Source: RDXT01 sp033765305
GTDB taxonomy: Bacteria > Bacteroidota > Bacteroidia > J057
DNA: 64,000 nucleotides
Assembly: GCA_033765305.1 (NCBI GenBank)
Contig: JANRID010000028.1
Location: forward strand, 40,060 to 104,059
Direction: 5' to 3'
Position 1 is the first letter of the stretch. Each line of letters starts with the position of its first letter. This document shows positions 1 through 8,517 of the stretch, piece by piece. A model generated the notes under the pieces. The model ran no database searches. It worked only from the letters and a program-made list of their open reading frames with translations, and was not told the origin of the DNA. The translations under genes and the position numbers were made by a program.

Positions 1-349
1 CGGCCAGCTCGTTGGTCCGCTCAAAGCAGCGGCGGAAGGCAGGCACCTCCCGGTGGATGCGCAGCTGACGGCTGAAAAGCAGGTCTTCCCGGCAGTCGAG
101 CAGCAGGAGCAGCAGGTCGGGCACGAGACGCGGGCATGCGCCTTCCGCCTCAGCCATCTCCAGCGAACGGGCCGTATGCCGCTCCAGCAGGGCCTCCGTG
201 AATACGTCCAGATCGGCAAAGTGGTGGTAAAACGACGACTTGCTCTTCCCTACCTTCCGGGCCAGCGCCTCCACCTTCAGCCCCGCAGGGCCTTCCGCAG
301 CAAATGCTTCGTACCCGGCATCCAGCCAGGGAGTTCTCAGATCTTCCAT
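1..349 (-). CDS. TetR-family transcriptional regulator, truncated by window start
   Basis: The reading frame begins at the ATG at 349 (minus) and runs off the window edge with no stop, leaving about 116 residues. The N-terminal 50 residues form a TetR-type helix-turn-helix: after MEDLRTPWLDAGYEAFAAEG comes LKVEALARKVGKSKSSFYHH, then FADLDVFTEALLERH. The SKSSFYHHF recognition helix is characteristic of the family. The ligand domain is mostly missing, so the effector and target are unknown. It is divergent from ricT, with about 345 bases between them. Fold assignment is firm; function beyond DNA binding is not. Confidence 0.85.
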   Translation of the reverse strand, partial: MEDLRTPWLDAGYEAFAAEGPAGLKVEALARKVGKSKSSFYHHFADLDVFTEALLERHTARSLEMAEAEGACPRLVPDLLLLLLDCREDLLFSRQLRIHREVPAFRRCFERTNELA

Positions 350-695
350 GCACGGCAGCTATGTACGGCTTGCCTGCAGTCCAAGGCGCAGCAGGCGGGC
401 TCAAGATACATCCATTGGGCCCCAATTCCTACGCAGGATCCTAAATCCTCGATGGCCCGCACCCGCAGAGGGTTGGGATTGATGCAGAAATGCTTATATT
501 CGCCTGCTGAGACCTCAGACAAGTCTCGGACCGGCTTGCCGGCAATTGGAATGAAGATCTCCGGCAGGTGCCGGCATATATACACATCCTCGGTTTATCC
601 AAAGGATGTCCCTGATAATCAGGCGGATCCCATATCCGCGCATCTTCATTGGCAGTTGCCTGCCCGGTCTGGACCCTTAACCAGGCACACACGCT
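350..695. other. Intergenic region between tetR and ricT
   Basis: About 345 bases separate two divergent genes and presumably hold both promoters. The only open frame of note is an 82-codon minus frame at 337-585. It starts with GTG, overlaps the tetR start by 13 bases, and uses codons (TTA, AGG, GGA, CTT) that are uncommon in the neighbouring genes. I do not call it as a gene. No convincing terminator or operator was found. Confidence 0.5.
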
Positions 696-2234
696 ATGGG
701 ATGCGGAGCATGCGGCAGCGGAACATGCAGTACCGGCGGATGCGGCAGCAAAGGCGGCTGCGCGACCGGCGGATGCAATAAACTGAATACATACGACTGG
801 CTCGGCAATATGCTCGGGCCGGATCAGAGCGAAGTAGACAATATCTACGAGGTGCGCTTCAAGGGCACGCGCAAGGCTTTTTACCGGAATGTAAACGGCC
901 TGCGCCTCTATATCGGCGATCATGTGGTGGTGGAAAGCGACCGCGGCTACGACCTCGGCACCCTGTCCCTCGGCGGGGTCATGGCCGAACTCCAGATGAA
1001 AAAGAAGGGGTTCAAGAAAGACAGCCGCGAGCTGCCCCGCATCTACCGGAAAGCCAATGAGGCTGATATTCAGCTCTATCAGGAAGCGCGTGCCCGTGAG
1101 CAGGAGACGCTGGTGCGCACCCGCGAGATTATTTCGGAACAGAAGCTGGACATGAAGCTCAGCGATGTGGAGTTTCAGGCCGACAACACCAAGGCTGTAT
1201 TCTACTACATCGCCGATCACCGGGTGGACTTCCGCGAACTGATCAAAGTCCTCGCCCGCGAGTTCAAGATCCGGGTGGAAATGAAGCAGATCGGCCTGCG
1301 CTTCGAGGCGGGGCTGCTCGGCGGCATCGGCTCCTGCGGACGTGAACTGTGCTGCTCCACCTGGCTCACGGAGTTCCGCTCCGTCAATACCTCCGCAGCG
1401 CGCTATCAGAATCTCTCCCTCAACCCGATGAAAATATCGGGCCTCTGCGGACGCCTGAAGTGCTGCCTCAATTACGAGCTGGAAGCCTACCTGGATGCAA
1501 TGGGGGATTTCCCTGACATCCACCATATCGAAACCTCCAAAGGGCGCGCCCTGCTCCAGAAGACCGATATCTTCAAGCGCCTGATGTGGTTCAGCTACCC
1601 CAACGACAACGCCTGGTACCCGCTGGATGTGGATCTGGTAAACCAGATCGTGGAGCAGAACAAGCAGGGCGAAAGACCTGATATTCAAGTAAAAGGCACC
1701 GTCATGGCCGGGGTGGACGGCGCCGGTCCGGACGAGGGTGCGGACCTCGACTTCGTCGATGTGGTAGGCACCGGATTTCCGGAGGAGAAAGACAGCCGCC
1801 CGCGCAAAAAGAAAAAGCGCCCCGCCCGGAAAAAAGGCGGCGAGCCGCAGGCCGGTGCAGGCCGCAACCCGCAGGGCCAGCCGCAGGCCGGCAGCGGACA
1901 GCAGCGCCCTGCGCAGCAGCCCCGCAATCAGCAACGCCCCGCCGGCGAGCCCCGCAATCAGCAGCGCCCTGCCGGTGAACCCCGCAATCAGCAGCCCCGC
2001 AACCCCGATGCACAGCCGCCCCGCAGCCAGCAGCGGCCCGCCGGCGAGCCCAGGCCCCAGCAGCCCCGCAGCCCGGAAGGGCGCAACCGCCCGCCTCAGG
2101 GCCCCAGACCGGATGGGCAGCAGCCGCAAGGCAACCGCAACCGCTCCGGCAATAAAAAACGGCGCGGCGGCAACCGCCCTGGAAACCCGGGCCAGCCCCA
2201 GAACCGGAAACCCGATTCTCCGCCTGAAGGATGA
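696..2234 (+). CDS. ricT: PSP1 domain protein, RicT/YaaT homolog
   Basis: 512 residues. The N-terminus carries six cysteines in a Gly-rich stretch (Cys 3, 6, 11, 16, 22, 27), as is usual for Bacteroidota RicT-like proteins. The PSP1 core (about residues 60-290) includes the family cysteine motifs GSCGRELCCSTW and SGLCGRLKCCLNYE. In Bacillus, RicT is part of a Fe-S-containing complex that affects RNA processing; whether that role holds here is inference. The last 150 residues are a low-complexity Pro/Gln/Arg tail with an exact 30-base period (NQQRPAGEPR). The stop overlaps the gldH start (ATGATG), so the two are probably translationally coupled. Confidence 0.88.
   Translation: MGCGACGSGTCSTGGCGSKGGCATGGCNKLNTYDWLGNMLGPDQSEVDNIYEVRFKGTRKAFYRNVNGLRLYIGDHVVVESDRGYDLGTLSLGGVMAELQMKKKGFKKDSRELPRIYRKANEADIQLYQEARAREQETLVRTREIISEQKLDMKLSDVEFQADNTKAVFYYIADHRVDFRELIKVLAREFKIRVEMKQIGLRFEAGLLGGIGSCGRELCCSTWLTEFRSVNTSAARYQNLSLNPMKISGLCGRLKCCLNYELEAYLDAMGDFPDIHHIETSKGRALLQKTDIFKRLMWFSYPNDNAWYPLDVDLVNQIVEQNKQGERPDIQVKGTVMAGVDGAGPDEGADLDFVDVVGTGFPEEKDSRPRKKKKRPARKKGGEPQAGAGRNPQGQPQAGSGQQRPAQQPRNQQRPAGEPRNQQRPAGEPRNQQPRNPDAQPPRSQQRPAGEPRPQQPRSPEGRNRPPQGPRPDGQQPQGNRNRSGNKKRRGGNRPGNPGQPQNRKPDSPPEG
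1921..2010 (+). repeat. 30-bp tandem repeat inside the ricT tail
   Basis: Three consecutive 30-base units begin at 1921, 1951 and 1981, each starting cccgcaatcagca. They encode NQQRPAGEPR and a third, diverging unit. The repeat stays in frame, so changes in copy number would alter only the length of the basic, Pro-rich tail of RicT. Further degenerate Pro/Gln/Arg repeats lie on both sides. Confidence 0.85.
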
Positions 2235-2677
2235 TGCGTATCCTGCTTCTCTTGCCCCTCGCCCTGCTGGCCGCCGCCTGCTCCAGCTTCCCGCCCGGCG
2301 GGCGGCAGGAATTTCCCGATGCCTGCTGGGCCATGTCCGACACGCTCACGTGGATGCACGATAATTCCGTGCCGGATAGTCTGACCCCGCGCATCCGGAT
2401 GACCTTCGAGCCCGGATACCGCTACCGCAATGTGCACCTGCGCCTGCGCTGGACCGCGCCTTCGGGCGCCATCGGCCTGCTCACCCTGCAGGACACCCTC
2501 CTCGACGCGGAAGGCAACTGGCTTGCCGGCAACGATGCCCGCGCCGTGCAGGCCGAGATCGGCCCGGCAGCCGGTATCCGCCTCGCCGAAACAGGCGCCT
2601 ACCGCTTTCAGTTGTACCATTACATGCGGGATTCTGCCCTGTGCCAGGTACGCAGCGTAGAAGCCGGGCTGGAATAA
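2231..2677 (+). CDS. gldH: Gliding motility lipoprotein GldH
   Basis: 148 residues. An N-terminal signal peptide ends in the lipobox LLAAAC, followed by a small beta-rich domain with the family-like elements W (about 36), NVHLRLRW, and the C-terminal YHYMRDSALCQVRSVEAGLE. GldH is a lipoprotein needed for gliding in Flavobacterium. Sequence conservation in the family is low, so the call rests on size, lipobox, C-terminal pattern and position directly after ricT, an arrangement common in Bacteroidota. Two adjacent ATGs (2231 and 2234) are possible starts; the first overlaps the ricT stop. Confidence 0.75.
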   Translation: MMRILLLLPLALLAAACSSFPPGGRQEFPDACWAMSDTLTWMHDNSVPDSLTPRIRMTFEPGYRYRNVHLRLRWTAPSGAIGLLTLQDTLLDAEGNWLAGNDARAVQAEIGPAAGIRLAETGAYRFQLYHYMRDSALCQVRSVEAGLE

Positions 2678-2725
2678 GCCGGGAAGCCCGCTCTGTTTGG
2701 TTTCTTCGCACGCTGATCCGATCCT

Positions 2726-4729
2726 ATGCCCAACCGGCTTATCCACGCATCGAGCCCCTATCTGCTCCAGCATGCCCACAATCCCGTGGACTGGTACCCC
2801 TGGGGGCCGGAAGCGCTGGAACGCGCCCGCAGCGAACAGAAACCGATGCTCATCAGCATTGGCTATGCGGCCTGCCACTGGTGCCATGTCATGGAGCGCG
2901 AATCGTTCGAGGATCCGGACATCGCGCAGCTGATGAACGAGCACTTCGTGTGCATCAAGGTGGACCGGGAAGAACGCCCGGACATCGACCAGACCTACAT
3001 GGACGCGGTCATGCTCATGACCGGCCGCGGCGGCTGGCCGCTGAATGCGTTTGCCTTGCCCGACGGACGGCCTATCTACGGCGGCACCTACTTCCCGCGC
3101 GAATCCTGGAAGCAGGTGCTCAATCAGGTCTCGCGCATGACGCGCGAGGCGCCGCAGCGGGCCGAGTCCTACGCCCGCGACCTCACGGCCGCTATGCTCC
3201 GGCTGGAAGGCCCGGCGCCCGGACGCCCTGAGCCCTCCATCAGCCGCGAAGACCTGGAAACCATCACCCAGGCCTGGGTGGAGCAGATGGACCGCCGCTG
3301 GGGCGGGCGGCGCAGCAGCGGCAATAAATTTCCCCTCCCTGCCAATACCCGCTTCCTCCTGCGCGCCGCACACCTGCTCGGTCAGCCGGAAGCCCGGGAG
3401 GCAGCCGTGCTGACCCTCGAAAAGATGGCCTTCGGCGGCATCTACGACCATCTCGGCGGCGGATTTGCCCGCTACTCGGTCGATCCCCACTGGAAAGTGC
3501 CGCATTTTGAGAAAATGCTCTATGACAATGGCCAGCTGCTCAGCACGTACAGCGAAGCCTGGCTCCAGACGCGCCGGGACCGCTTCCGCGAGGTGGTGCA
3601 GGAAACCATCGCCTGGGTGCTGCGCGAAATGACCTCGCCGGAAGGCGGGTTTTATTCCTCCCTCGACGCCGACAGCGAGGGCGAGGAAGGCAAATACTAT
3701 GTCTGGAGCTACGAGGAAGCCGAGGCCCTGCTCGGTCCCGATATCCGCACCTTCGCCGCGTACTACAACCTGCATCCCTTCGGCAACTGGGAAGGCAGCA
3801 ATGTGCTCTTCGTGCTCGAAGAGCCTGAATCCTTTGCCGCGCAGTGGCAGCTCGATGCCGGCAGCCTGCGCGGGCTGCTGGCCCGATGCCGCGCCGCCCT
3901 CTTCGGGGCCCGCAGCCAGCGTGTGCGGCCAGGGCTGGACGACAAGATTCTCGCGTCGTGGAATGCGCTGATGCTCAAAGGTCTTGTGGATGCGTACACC
4001 GCCTTCGGCGAGCCCGCGTTTCTGGACGCGGCCCTGCGCAACGCGGTATTCATCCGGGAGCAGATGATGGAAAACGGCCGCCTGTTCCGCTCGTGGAAAA
4101 ACGGGCAGCGCAGCATCCCGGCCTTTCTGGATGACTATGCCTTCCTGGCCGATGCCTGGACGGCGCTGTATCAGGCTACCTTCGACGAGCAGTGGCTGCA
4201 TGCCGCCGCAGGCCTGGCCGAAACCGTCCTGGCCCGCTTCGAGGACCCCGAAACCGGCTTTTTCTTTTTTACCTCCGATGAATCCGAGGTCGTGGTGCGC
4301 CGCAAGCTGGAGATTCAGGACGATGTGATCCCGGCCTCCAATGCCGCGATGGCCCACGTGCTGCACAGCCTGGGGCTGCTGCTCGACCGGCCCGCGTGGC
4401 GCGAACGGGCTCAGGCCCTGCTGCACGGCATGCAGGAAGAAGTCCGGAAATCGCCGGCCTGGCACGCCCACTGGGCGGCGCTGGCGCTCAAACTGGCTGC
4501 ACCGCATTACGAGGTCGCCTGTACCGGCCCCGGCGCGCTGCGGATGCGCCTGGAGCTGGAGCAGCACTACCACCCCAACCGCATCTTTGCCGGCGCAGCT
4601 GCCGAAAGCGAGCTGCCGCTGCTGCAGGGCCGGCTTACCGGCCAGGACATGATCTACGTCTGCGAGGGCTACAGCTGCCGCCTGCCGGTGCGTACGGCGC
4701 AGGAGGCTGCTGCCCAGATGCGGAGCTAA
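2726..4729 (+). CDS. Thioredoxin-domain protein of the YyaL/SPATA20 family (DUF255)
   Basis: 667 residues, full length for the family. The N-terminal thioredoxin-like domain (about 1-165) has the conserved HNPVDWYPWG and a CHWC redox motif at Cys50/Cys53, followed by VDREERPDIDQ. The rest is an (alpha/alpha)6-type barrel resembling glycoside hydrolase or N-acyl-glucosamine epimerase folds, with GGFYSSLDADSEGEEGKYYVW and GLDDKILASWNALM. The substrate of this widespread family is not established. It lies 48 bases after gldH with no evident terminator, so co-transcription is possible. Confidence 0.92.
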   Translation: MPNRLIHASSPYLLQHAHNPVDWYPWGPEALERARSEQKPMLISIGYAACHWCHVMERESFEDPDIAQLMNEHFVCIKVDREERPDIDQTYMDAVMLMTGRGGWPLNAFALPDGRPIYGGTYFPRESWKQVLNQVSRMTREAPQRAESYARDLTAAMLRLEGPAPGRPEPSISREDLETITQAWVEQMDRRWGGRRSSGNKFPLPANTRFLLRAAHLLGQPEAREAAVLTLEKMAFGGIYDHLGGGFARYSVDPHWKVPHFEKMLYDNGQLLSTYSEAWLQTRRDRFREVVQETIAWVLREMTSPEGGFYSSLDADSEGEEGKYYVWSYEEAEALLGPDIRTFAAYYNLHPFGNWEGSNVLFVLEEPESFAAQWQLDAGSLRGLLARCRAALFGARSQRVRPGLDDKILASWNALMLKGLVDAYTAFGEPAFLDAALRNAVFIREQMMENGRLFRSWKNGQRSIPAFLDDYAFLADAWTALYQATFDEQWLHAAAGLAETVLARFEDPETGFFFFTSDESEVVVRRKLEIQDDVIPASNAAMAHVLHSLGLLLDRPAWRERAQALLHGMQEEVRKSPAWHAHWAALALKLAAPHYEVACTGPGALRMRLELEQHYHPNRIFAGAAAESELPLLQGRLTGQDMIYVCEGYSCRLPVRTAQEAAAQMRS

Positions 4730-4781
4730 CTTTGGGAGGAAGTATGCGTATAGATCAGTGTTTAACCACTAATCTACCTTC

Positions 4782-5210
4782 ATGTCCGCTTCCGCTACCC
4801 CTTCCCGTCCCGCCATCCGCCACTTTCTGCTCGGCGGCCTGATCGCAGGCGGTGTATCCGCCCTGCTTTCGATGGTGTACAGCTTTGCCTACACGGCCGC
4901 CACCGGCCAGGGCGTGCCGGAGATTCTCAATCCGGTGTCCATTACGCTGAGCTGCGTGGTGACAAGCCTGATCGGCGGTCTGCTCTATTTCGGATTCAGC
5001 CGCTGGATACCGGCCCGCGCCACGCTGGTATTTCAGATTGTCGCAGCGGCGGTGGCCGTGCTGAGCCTGGCCTCGTCTTTTCCGGGCCAGCTTCCCAACG
5101 GCCAGCCTGCGCCGGACTTTTTCCCGGCCCTTTCGGCCCCGATGCACCTGATCGCCGGTGCAGTAGCTGCCGTGCTCCTGCCGGCGTATGTCACGCGCCG
5201 GAGCGCCTGA
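4782..5210 (+). CDS. Small four-helix integral membrane protein
   Basis: 142 residues with four hydrophobic segments (about 14-36, 48-70, 82-100 and 115-138) and short polar loops. It resembles in layout the small 4-TM proteins of unknown function in Bacteroidota (DUF6069-like), but I cannot confirm the family from sequence alone. No catalytic or metal-binding residues stand out. It follows the DUF255 gene by 52 bases; a strong Shine-Dalgarno-like GGAGGAAGT sits before an upstream ATG at 4744 in another frame, described among the findings. Confidence 0.65.
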   Translation: MSASATPSRPAIRHFLLGGLIAGGVSALLSMVYSFAYTAATGQGVPEILNPVSITLSCVVTSLIGGLLYFGFSRWIPARATLVFQIVAAAVAVLSLASSFPGQLPNGQPAPDFFPALSAPMHLIAGAVAAVLLPAYVTRRSA

Positions 5211-5307
5211 GTGTTGTATTCCGGACCGGCCCCGCAACCGCCGGTTCCTTCATTTGGCATTCTCCGTTTTTTTGAGTATACTCGTAAAACCTTGTTCCGG
5301 TCTTGCT

Positions 5308-5604
5308 ATGAGTCAGTTCTTCGTGGATTTCCGCATTCCGCAGCCGCTCACCCAGGAGTTCGTCTCGCTGATCCCGGCGCACCGCGCGCGGGTCAACGAG
5401 CTGATGTCGCAGGGCAAGATCCTGAGCTATTCCCTTGCAATGGACCGCAGCCGGGTATGGGCCGTGGTGCAGGCAGCCAGTGTGGAAGACGCGGAAACCA
5501 TTGCCGACAGCCTGCCGCTGAGCCCGTACATGCACTGGGATGTGCATGAGCTCATGTTCCACAACAGCGTGCAGCTGGCGCTGCCGGCGATGTCGATGAA
5601 CTGA
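5308..5604 (+). CDS. Muconolactone isomerase/YCII-like small protein
   Basis: 98 residues from the ATG at 5308; an upstream in-frame extension to 5188 overlaps the previous gene and lacks conserved features. The sequence MSQFFVDFRIPQ, then ARVNELMSQGKILSYSLAMD, then LPLSPYMHWDVHELM follows the pattern of ferredoxin-like dimeric alpha-beta proteins related to muconolactone isomerase and YCII domains. These are often stand-alone proteins of unknown substrate. It is convergent with the minus-strand lipoprotein gene, with 6 bases between stops. Confidence 0.6.
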   Translation: MSQFFVDFRIPQPLTQEFVSLIPAHRARVNELMSQGKILSYSLAMDRSRVWAVVQAASVEDAETIADSLPLSPYMHWDVHELMFHNSVQLALPAMSMN

Positions 5605-5610
5605 GCCGGA

Positions 5611-6168
5611 TCAGTTGTACTCGATCATATAATTTGCGAAAACCTGCAGGCTGCCCGTCATCTGCCGGAGCAGGCTGTTGTGGGTATCCAGGTTGACGAT
5701 GAGGCGGGATTCGAGATCGCTGAGGTCCTGATGCAGGCGCTGGTACACTTCGCGGAAGCGCTGCAGCTCCTGCCGGGCGGACGCGGAATCCAGTTTGCCT
5801 TTGGAAAGCCTGCTTTCCCACTCATTAAACAGCGCCACTTCTTTGATAAACTCCGCACGCACAGGCTGATAGGCCTGCTTGATTGCGTCCCGTTCGCGGA
5901 TCATCTGGCGGTACTGGCTGCGGAGGCTGTAGAGGGTCAGCTGGATGCTGCTGTCGGGCGATGCGACCATCCCCTCCACTTCGCGCAGGTCGCGCTCGTA
6001 GCGCGCATCGGCAACCCGGAGAAAGCGGTCAAGAAAGGTCACCTGCTCCGTCAGGGTCAGCCACTCCGGTTCGAAGCGCTTGGCTTCGTTGATCAGCGGC
6101 AAATCCGCAGTGGTGCAGGCGGCCAGCAGCGCCAGCAGCGAGCAGATCAGGGCACCCCTTCGCTTCAT
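5611..6168 (-). CDS. Lipoprotein with predicted coiled coil, unknown function
   Basis: 185 residues. The signal peptide MKRRGALICSLLALLAAC ends in a lipobox with Cys at 18. The mature part is strongly charged and helical, with heptad-like spacing across about residues 50-175 (for example ARQELQRFREVYQRLHQDLSDLESR), suggesting an elongated coiled coil anchored in an envelope membrane. No enzymatic motif is visible. It lies 87 bases downstream of the aldehyde dehydrogenase on the same strand and may be transcribed separately. Confidence 0.7.
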   Translation of the reverse strand: MKRRGALICSLLALLAACTTADLPLINEAKRFEPEWLTLTEQVTFLDRFLRVADARYERDLREVEGMVASPDSSIQLTLYSLRSQYRQMIRERDAIKQAYQPVRAEFIKEVALFNEWESRLSKGKLDSASARQELQRFREVYQRLHQDLSDLESRLIVNLDTHNSLLRQMTGSLQVFANYMIEYN

Positions 6169-6255
6169 GCGCAGTGAAATTACGGGATGAAATTACAAGG
6201 AATCTGCACGCGGGCAACCTGCCGCGCGCCTTTTCGGGCTATTTCGCCGCGCGAA

Positions 6256-7710
6256 CTACAGGCGGATGAAAATATTCTTCGCTTCCGTAAAAAACCGGAG
6301 CGCTTCGTAGCCGCCTTCGCGGCCCAAACCGGACTGCTTGACGCCGCCGAAGGGGGTCCGGAGGTCGCGGTGGAGCCAGCTGTTGACCCAGACGATTCCG
6401 GCCTCCAGGGCCGCCGCCACGCGGTGCGCGCGGTCCAGCCGGGTGGTCCAGAGGGTGGCAGAGAGGCCGTAGCGCGTTCCGTTAGCGGTTTCAATGGCTT
6501 CCGCCTCGGTGCGGAAGGGCATCACCGTTGCTACCGGCCCGAAGATTTCCTCCTGGTTGACCTGGCAGGCAGGACTCAGGCCGGCAATGAGCGCCGGCTC
6601 CAGAAACCAGCCGTTGCGGCAGCGTTCGCTGACCGGCGGAGGGACGCGTCCGCCGCAGAGCACTTCCCCGCCTTCCTCCCGGGCCAGATCCAGGTAGCGG
6701 CGGTCCTTCTGCCATTGCGCTTCGGAGACGATGGCACCGATCCGGGTGTCCGGATCCAGGGGATCTCCGGTCTTCAATGCCTGCACCCGCGCCGCCAAAT
6801 CTGCCGTAAACCGCTCATATATCGTGTTTTCCACCAGAATCCGCGACCCGCAGAGACAAATCTGGCCCTGATTGGTGAAGGCGGCCCGCAGCACGCCGTC
6901 GAGGGCCGCTTCGTAGTCCGCATCAGCGAAAACGATGCTTGCATTTTTGCCGCCCATCTCCAGCGAGAGCTTCTTGAAGAATGGTGCAGCCTGCAGGGCA
7001 ATGGCGCGGCCGGTGGCCGTGCTGCCGGTGAAGGAAATGGCGCCGACGGCGGGATGGCCGACGATCGCACTGCCGGCTTGCGCGCCCCTGCCGTGGACAA
7101 TGTTGAGCACGCCGGGCGGCAGCCCGGCGGCGTCGCAGATGGCGCCCAGCCGCCACGCAGTGACCGGCGTCAGCTCGGAGGGCTTGGCGATGGCCGTGCA
7201 GCCCGCCGCCAGGGCCGGGGCAATTTTCCACGTAAACAGGTACAGCGGCAGATTCCAGGGCGAAATCAGCCCGGCAGGGCCCGAGGGCCGCCGGAGGGTA
7301 TAGTTGAAGCCGGCGCTGCCGTTGTCGTAGGCTTCGCCGTGAAACTGGGTGATAGCCTGCGCAAAGAACCGGAAATTATCGACCGCACGCGGAATATCCA
7401 TCCGGGCTGCCAGGCTGAGCGGCTTTCCGGTATCGGCAGATTCCCAGGCAGCGAGGGTTTCGGCTTCGGCCTCGATGCCGTCGGCGATCCGGCTGAGCAC
7501 ACGGGCGCGCTCCTGCACCGGCAGATCTGCCCAGGCCTGCTGGGCCGCGAGGGCAGCCGCAGCAGCGGCATCCACATCTTCCGGACCGCTGGCCGCTACC
7601 TGGGCCAGACGGGCACCGGTCGCCGGCTCCGGGGTATCCAGATACAGACCCGCAGCTGGCGGAACGTACCTGCCGCCGATAAAGTTGTCCAGCCGCTCAG
7701 GCAGGCGCAT
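6256..7710 (-). CDS. NAD(P)-dependent aldehyde dehydrogenase
   Basis: 484 residues, full length for the ALDH superfamily. Visible motifs are the cofactor-site SPWNLPLYLFTWKIAPALAAG, the FTGSTATG glycine motif, the general base in LEMGGKNASIVF and the catalytic cysteine region FTNQGQICLCGSR. The closest general resemblance is to 2-hydroxymuconic/2-aminomuconic semialdehyde dehydrogenases of aromatic or tryptophan catabolism. With the SDR upstream this may be a remnant of a kynurenine-type cluster, but that is inference. It starts 11 bases after the pRiA4b-like gene, so an operon is likely. Confidence 0.92.
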   Translation of the reverse strand: MRLPERLDNFIGGRYVPPAAGLYLDTPEPATGARLAQVAASGPEDVDAAAAAALAAQQAWADLPVQERARVLSRIADGIEAEAETLAAWESADTGKPLSLAARMDIPRAVDNFRFFAQAITQFHGEAYDNGSAGFNYTLRRPSGPAGLISPWNLPLYLFTWKIAPALAAGCTAIAKPSELTPVTAWRLGAICDAAGLPPGVLNIVHGRGAQAGSAIVGHPAVGAISFTGSTATGRAIALQAAPFFKKLSLEMGGKNASIVFADADYEAALDGVLRAAFTNQGQICLCGSRILVENTIYERFTADLAARVQALKTGDPLDPDTRIGAIVSEAQWQKDRRYLDLAREEGGEVLCGGRVPPPVSERCRNGWFLEPALIAGLSPACQVNQEEIFGPVATVMPFRTEAEAIETANGTRYGLSATLWTTRLDRAHRVAAALEAGIVWVNSWLHRDLRTPFGGVKQSGLGREGGYEALRFFTEAKNIFIRL

Positions 7711-7721
7711 GGCGGGGAAGA

Positions 7722-8456
7722 TTAGCGGCCTTCCTCCTGCTCGTGCTCCCAGCCGTATCCGCCTCCTTCATCCTCATCCTCATCCGCTCCGGCCCAGGCG
7801 CTCTCGCCTTCGCCTTCTTCATCTCCGCCGTCATCGTCGCGCCATTCGCCTTCTTCATCGTCATCGTCGAAGAATCCTTCGCCGTCCGATTCGTCGTAGT
7901 CGAACATCATCGCGATGGCGTCGTTGGTCTCTTCCATATCGAAGTAATGGGGATCCCACGACTCGTCTTCATCCAGCCCAAGATAGTTGCGGTAGTGCTC
8001 ATACTCCGGGTGCTGCGGATCCGACAGGGCGGCCACCATGGCATAGTACGAGTGGATGCCGCCGATGTCTTCGGGCGGGCAGGCACCTTTGCCGTCGATG
8101 CAGACCGGCAGCTCGATCTGTTCGTTCGGATTGATGGCTTCGAGCACCACGGAATGCTCCCAGCCGTCGCCGAAGTCGTACAGATACATCATCGTATCGC
8201 CCGCCTTCGTAAACTCCTGCTGGATTTCGATGTTGAGCGCCTCGTCCATATCATCCATCTCGCCTTCGTCGGCCGGACCGATCTGACGGTCGCTTCCGCG
8301 CGTGCCGAAGGCGTAGAGGTGATAATTGTCCCAGCCCATCGCGGCCTGGATCGTGCCGTGAAGATCATCGAAGCTCATCGCAGGATCGATTTTGATCCGG
8401 CGCCACACTTCCGGCTTGCTGGAGCCGATCAGGGTGATTTTGAACTGGTAGGTCAT
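7722..8456 (-). CDS. Plasmid pRiA4b ORF-3-like protein with acidic tail
   Basis: 244 residues. The first 160 match the pRiA4b ORF-3-like (IS1096-associated TnpR) domain: MTYQFKITLIGSSKPEVWRR, then MSFDDLHGTIQAAMGWDNYH, and YLYDFGDGWEHSVVLE further on. The function of this domain is unknown despite its mobile-element name; it is common as a chromosomal gene. From about residue 175 the protein turns into a run of Asp/Glu with a final Gly/Glu-rich stretch, an unusual extension. It is probably co-transcribed with the downstream aldehyde dehydrogenase. Confidence 0.85.
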   Translation of the reverse strand: MTYQFKITLIGSSKPEVWRRIKIDPAMSFDDLHGTIQAAMGWDNYHLYAFGTRGSDRQIGPADEGEMDDMDEALNIEIQQEFTKAGDTMMYLYDFGDGWEHSVVLEAINPNEQIELPVCIDGKGACPPEDIGGIHSYYAMVAALSDPQHPEYEHYRNYLGLDEDESWDPHYFDMEETNDAIAMMFDYDESDGEGFFDDDDEEGEWRDDDGGDEEGEGESAWAGADEDEDEGGGYGWEHEQEEGR

Positions 8457-8478
8457 AGGTACGACGCTTAGACTGCTG

Positions 8479-8509
8479 CAAAGTAATAGGATTCTAAGAA
8501 TCTACCCAA
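8479..8509 (-). promoter_or_regulatory. Candidate promoter with palindrome upstream of the pRiA4b-like gene
   Basis: On the minus strand TTG (8509-8507), a 20-base gap and TTACTTTG (8486-8479) resemble the Bacteroidota TTG-N19-21-TAnnTTTG promoter with one mismatch in the -7 element. The spacer holds a 13-base palindrome, gattct-a-agaatc (8490-8502), where a repressor could bind. Placement 23 bases before the start at 8456 is sensible. Both the promoter and the operator are inference. Confidence 0.35.
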
Positions 8510-8517
8510 TGCAGCGG

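Noticed and set aside
441..2129. 562-codon minus-strand frame opposite ricT
   Set aside because: Low-complexity Ala/Gly/Leu-rich translation typical of GC-rich antisense sequence; ricT motifs are unambiguous.
2096..4573. 825-codon minus-strand frame opposite the DUF255 gene
   Set aside because: It is antisense to a well-conserved protein and its translation shows no recognisable motif.
7722..8456. Transposon or plasmid remnant suggested by the pRiA4b/IS1096 family name
   Set aside because: No inverted repeats, transposase or other mobile genes nearby; the family is common as an ordinary chromosomal gene.
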